Source: Novosphingobium sp. PC22D (GTDB taxonomy: Bacteria > Pseudomonadota > Alphaproteobacteria > Sphingomonadales > Sphingomonadaceae). From it: DNA of 64,000 bases. The translations under genes and the position numbers were made by a program. Under the pieces are notes generated by a model. It saw nothing but the letters and a program-made list of their open reading frames with translations, had not been told where the DNA came from and did not search any database. The stretch covers positions 62,001-126,000 of the forward strand of contig NZ_MWMO01000007.1 in the NCBI RefSeq assembly GCF_002556635.1, in the 5' to 3' direction. This document shows positions 61,470-64,000 of this stretch, in pieces (the stretch's first letter is position 1; each line of letters opens with the position of its first letter).

Positions 61470-62399
61470 ATGCAATTTGCCCTGAACCTTCCGCTCGCAC
61501 GGTTCCTTCCTGCCCCCGACCCGGGCGCGGTGATCGACCGGCTTGCCACGGCGTTCGAGCAGGCGGGGATCGATGCGGCGCTGATGTCCGAGCATCCGGC
61601 GCCCTCGGCCGAGTGGATTCGCACCGATCCCGCCGCCCACCACAGCCTCGATCCGCTCATGGCCCTCGGGATGGTCGCCGCGCGGTCCAAACGGCTTCGC
61701 GTGTTCACCAATATTCTCGTCCTGCCCTACCGCAATCCGCTGCTGCTCGCGAAGATGGCGGGGACCTTGCAGATCCTTTCGGACGGCCGCCTCATGCTCG
61801 GCGTCGGGACCGGGTACATGAAGGAAGAGTTCGAAGCGCTCGGCGTCGACCCGCGCGAGCGCGGCGCGCTGACCGACGAGGCGATCGAGACGCTGCGCGA
61901 AGCCTGGTCGGGCGAGCCCGTCGTGCGCAAGGGGCGGCATTTCAACGCCGTGGGCAACGACATGCGCCCGGTTCCGGCCACGCCGCCGCCGATCTGGGTC
62001 GGCGGCGGCAGCGACAAGGCGCTCGAACGCGCGGCGAAACTGGGTGACGGCTGGGCGCCCTATTTCACCGTGCCGACCAACGACCCGGTGGTGCGCCGCT
62101 CGGCGGTCGTCTCGATGGAGCATTTCGCCCAGAAGGTGGAGCAGCTCCATGCCATGCGCGCCGATCTGGGCCGCGGCGGCGGTTTCGACCTTTCGGTCGC
62201 GCCGCCCTTCCGCCCCAAGGTCGCCGACCGGCCGAGCGCCGAACAGTTTCGCGAGGAAGTGGAGCAACTGCGCGCGCATGGCGTGACCTGGATCTGGACC
62301 TCGCTCCCGGCGACTTCGGTGGAGCAGTACGCCGACATCGTCGCCTGGTTCGGCGAGGAGATCGTCGCCCCGCTACGGACGGGGTGGGTCGCCGCCTAG
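61470..62399 (+). CDS. LLM class oxidoreductase (F420/FMN type, TIGR03619-like)
   Basis: 309 residues. Luciferase-like TIM barrel: LATAFEQAGIDAALMSEHPAPS at the start, RVFTNILVLPYRNPLLLAKMAGTLQILSDGRLMLGVGTGYMKEEFEALGVDPRERGALTDE in the middle, and PPPIWVGGGSDKALERAAKLGDGWAPYF near residues 170-195. The pattern is that of the Rv2161c/F420-dependent group. It stands 131 bp after the receptor and on the same strand, so it may belong to the cluster or be transcribed separately. Its stop overlaps the stop of the convergent hydrolase by a few bases. Confidence 0.88.
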   Translation: MQFALNLPLARFLPAPDPGAVIDRLATAFEQAGIDAALMSEHPAPSAEWIRTDPAAHHSLDPLMALGMVAARSKRLRVFTNILVLPYRNPLLLAKMAGTLQILSDGRLMLGVGTGYMKEEFEALGVDPRERGALTDEAIETLREAWSGEPVVRKGRHFNAVGNDMRPVPATPPPIWVGGGSDKALERAAKLGDGWAPYFTVPTNDPVVRRSAVVSMEHFAQKVEQLHAMRADLGRGGGFDLSVAPPFRPKVADRPSAEQFREEVEQLRAHGVTWIWTSLPATSVEQYADIVAWFGEEIVAPLRTGWVAA

Positions 62400-64000
62400 G
62401 GCAGCGCCAGCGCCGAGCGCAGGAAGGCGTCGCTTTCGCCGAGCATGCGCGTGCGCGCGCCGGCATCGAGCAGGTAATGGTCGAGATCGGGGAATTCGAC
62501 GTAGGTCACCGGCTTGCCCGCCTGCCTGAGCTGCCTGTCCATGAACCGGCTCTCCTCGACGTCGACGTTCTGGTCGTATTCGCCGTGGAACAGCAGCACC
62601 GGCGCCTTGATTCGATCGGCGTTGCGCGCGGGCGAGCCCTGGCGGACGTGCGGCCCCTCGCCGATCATCATCTCGGCCAGGCGATTGTTGGTGTAGGCGT
62701 TCGCCTCGTCGCGCAGCATCGCGAGGTCGGTCACCGGCGCGATGGCGACGACCGCCTTGAACAGCTCGGGATCGAGCACCGCGCTCTGCAGCGCCGCGTA
62801 GCCGCCATAGGACCAGCCGACCACCGCCAGCTTGCCCGGCGCGGCGATGCCCTCGGAGACGAGCCAGCGTCCGGCGTCGGTGACGTCGCCGATGGCGGTG
62901 CGCCAGGACTGGAAGCCGTTCTTCTGGAACCAGTCGGTGCCGAATCCGGCCGAGCCCCGATACTGCGGCTGCAGCACCGCGTAGCCGCGCGCGGCGTAGA
63001 ATTGCACGAGCCAGTCGAAGCCCCACTCGTCGCGCGCCGAGGGGCCGCCGTGCGGCATGACGATGGCGGGCAGGCCCTTGCCCGGGGAGCCCGCCGGGAG
63101 CGTGAGGTAGGCCGGGATCATCGTCCCGTCGGCGGCGCGGTATTGCACCGAGCGCATCGGCGCGAGCTTCAGCCCGTCGAGTTCGACGCGCAGCGGCAGC
63201 ACCGCCTCCAGCTTGTGCGTGGCCTTGTCGTAGACATAGGTCATGCCCGGATCGACGTCGCTCTGCGTTGCCAGGAGCAGCCGCTGCTCGTCGGCGCTCG
63301 CGTCGATGAACTCGATCAGCGGATCGCCCGGCAAGGCCTTGCCGAGCGCTGCGGCCAGCGTTTTCAGCTCGGGGTCGAAGAATTCGATGAAGCGCCTGTC
63401 GGTCGCGTACGTGACGCCGACGACGCGATCGTTCCGTCCGATCGTCAGCAGCCCGTCGATGTCAATGTCGTCACGGCCGGCGATCTTGGTCTTGGTCAGC
63501 TTCTCGTCAAGCGAGATAGCATAGAGCGCGCGGTGTCCATTGTCGGAATCGAACCCGTAAACGAGGTTCTTGTCGGCATCGACCGCGAGCGGCTCGAAGC
63601 CGGTGGTCAGGCTTCCGTCGTACGCGCTCCGGGCCAGCGGGTCCCAGCGGTCCGAGCCGGGCAGGCGGTAGTAGAACTGCTCCTTCCCGTTGAGAAAGCC
63701 GAGCGCGTCGTACTTCGCGGCGCCCATCACGCGCACCTTGCCGCGCCCGTCGGAGATGTAGGAGGAGGCGTCGCGCCGCCCTTTCTCGACGGTCCGGCGG
63801 CGCCCGGTGGCGGTGTCGACCAGTTCGACGCCATAGCCCTCGTCGGTCTTGGCGGTCAGCGTCCCGATCGTGCTTTCGGGGACGAAGACGCGGGTCATCA
63901 GCACCGCGTTCCGGTCACCCGCGATGTCACGATCGATCACCGTCCCGCCGCTCTGGGCGATGCCCAGCGAGCGGAACGACGACCGTGCCGATAGCAGCTT
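62396..64000 (-). CDS. Prolyl oligopeptidase (S9) family hydrolase, cut by the window end
   Basis: Only the C-terminal part of a larger protein lies in the window; the frame stays open to 64000 with no start. A beta-propeller-like region precedes the alpha/beta hydrolase domain. Catalytic motifs: oxyanion region PAIVMPHGGPSARDEWGFDWLVQFYAARGYAVLQPQYRGSAGFG, nucleophile GWSYGGY (Ser), Asp in FHGEYDQNVDVEES, and His in FPDLDHYLLD. Such exported or cytosolic peptidases cleave small peptides. The 5' end, and thus any signal peptide, is not visible. Confidence 0.93.
   Translation of the reverse strand, partial: KLLSARSSFRSLGIAQSGGTVIDRDIAGDRNAVLMTRVFVPESTIGTLTAKTDEGYGVELVDTATGRRRTVEKGRRDASSYISDGRGKVRVMGAAKYDALGFLNGKEQFYYRLPGSDRWDPLARSAYDGSLTTGFEPLAVDADKNLVYGFDSDNGHRALYAISLDEKLTKTKIAGRDDIDIDGLLTIGRNDRVVGVTYATDRRFIEFFDPELKTLAAALGKALPGDPLIEFIDASADEQRLLLATQSDVDPGMTYVYDKATHKLEAVLPLRVELDGLKLAPMRSVQYRAADGTMIPAYLTLPAGSPGKGLPAIVMPHGGPSARDEWGFDWLVQFYAARGYAVLQPQYRGSAGFGTDWFQKNGFQSWRTAIGDVTDAGRWLVSEGIAAPGKLAVVGWSYGGYAALQSAVLDPELFKAVVAIAPVTDLAMLRDEANAYTNNRLAEMMIGEGPHVRQGSPARNADRIKAPVLLFHGEYDQNVDVEESRFMDRQLRQAGKPVTYVEFPDLDHYLLDAGARTRMLGESDAFLRSALALP

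Overview
The window looks like a chromosomal segment of a high-GC alphaproteobacterium of the order Sphingomonadales (Novosphingobium, Sphingobium, Sphingomonas or Erythrobacter type). The basis is the strong G/C bias at third codon positions, a Rieske / cytochrome b / separate cytochrome c1 operon of alphaproteobacterial type, TonB-dependent receptors, paired secreted amidohydrolases, an ihfB next to a tRNA-Leu, and the rpe / heparinase-like / purH order. The genus is inferred, not proven. Genes are dense, mostly in short operons with 4-bp stop/start overlaps.

Layout. 0-7 kb: a TPR protein (probably cut by the window edge), a luciferase-like monooxygenase, a ferredoxin reductase-like flavoprotein, queG, an ABC exporter (ATPase plus permease) and a Tat-exported MsrB lipoprotein. 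7-13 kb: a two-domain PilZ protein, tRNA-Leu(TAA), ihfB, a POT peptide transporter and two secreted amidohydrolases, the second lacking the metal-binding HxH. 13-18 kb: a HIT protein and a divergent lipid head-group set (CDP-alcohol phosphotransferase, GGDGT lipid kinase, an NTase-like protein, a MobA-like NTP transferase). 18-31 kb: housekeeping genes (rpe, heparinase-like, purH, secreted msrA, a Fur/Zur regulator, dxs, a nucleotidyltransferase, a polysaccharide flippase, an M20 hydrolase). 30.7-39 kb: a probable catabolic set (NTF2-like, unknown protein, P-loop kinase-like protein, fused HyuA-HyuB oxoprolinase, TonB receptor). 39-51 kb: threonine aldolase, DMT permease, epimerase, pepN, pgeF, petABC, apt, malonyl-CoA decarboxylase.

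At 51.2 kb tRNA-Gly(TCC) is followed by a P4-type integrase broken by at least four frameshifts. Directly behind it lies the most unusual part of the window, a co-oriented accessory cluster (52.8-62.4 kb): a thermostable-hemolysin-family (GNAT-like) protein; an AMP-forming ligase fused to a C-terminal heme-oxygenase-like diiron domain; an SDR; a TatT-like TPR protein; a SAM methyltransferase; an ECF sigma factor, a FecR anti-sigma factor and a TonB receptor with an N-terminal STN signalling domain; and a flavin/F420-type LLM oxidoreductase. I read it as a possible make, sense and take-up system: enzymes for an acyl-derived small molecule next to a FecIRA-type surface-signalling module. The molecule is unknown. 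The window closes inside a prolyl-oligopeptidase (S9) family hydrolase on the minus strand.

No rRNA, CRISPR array, intact insertion sequence or replication origin was seen.
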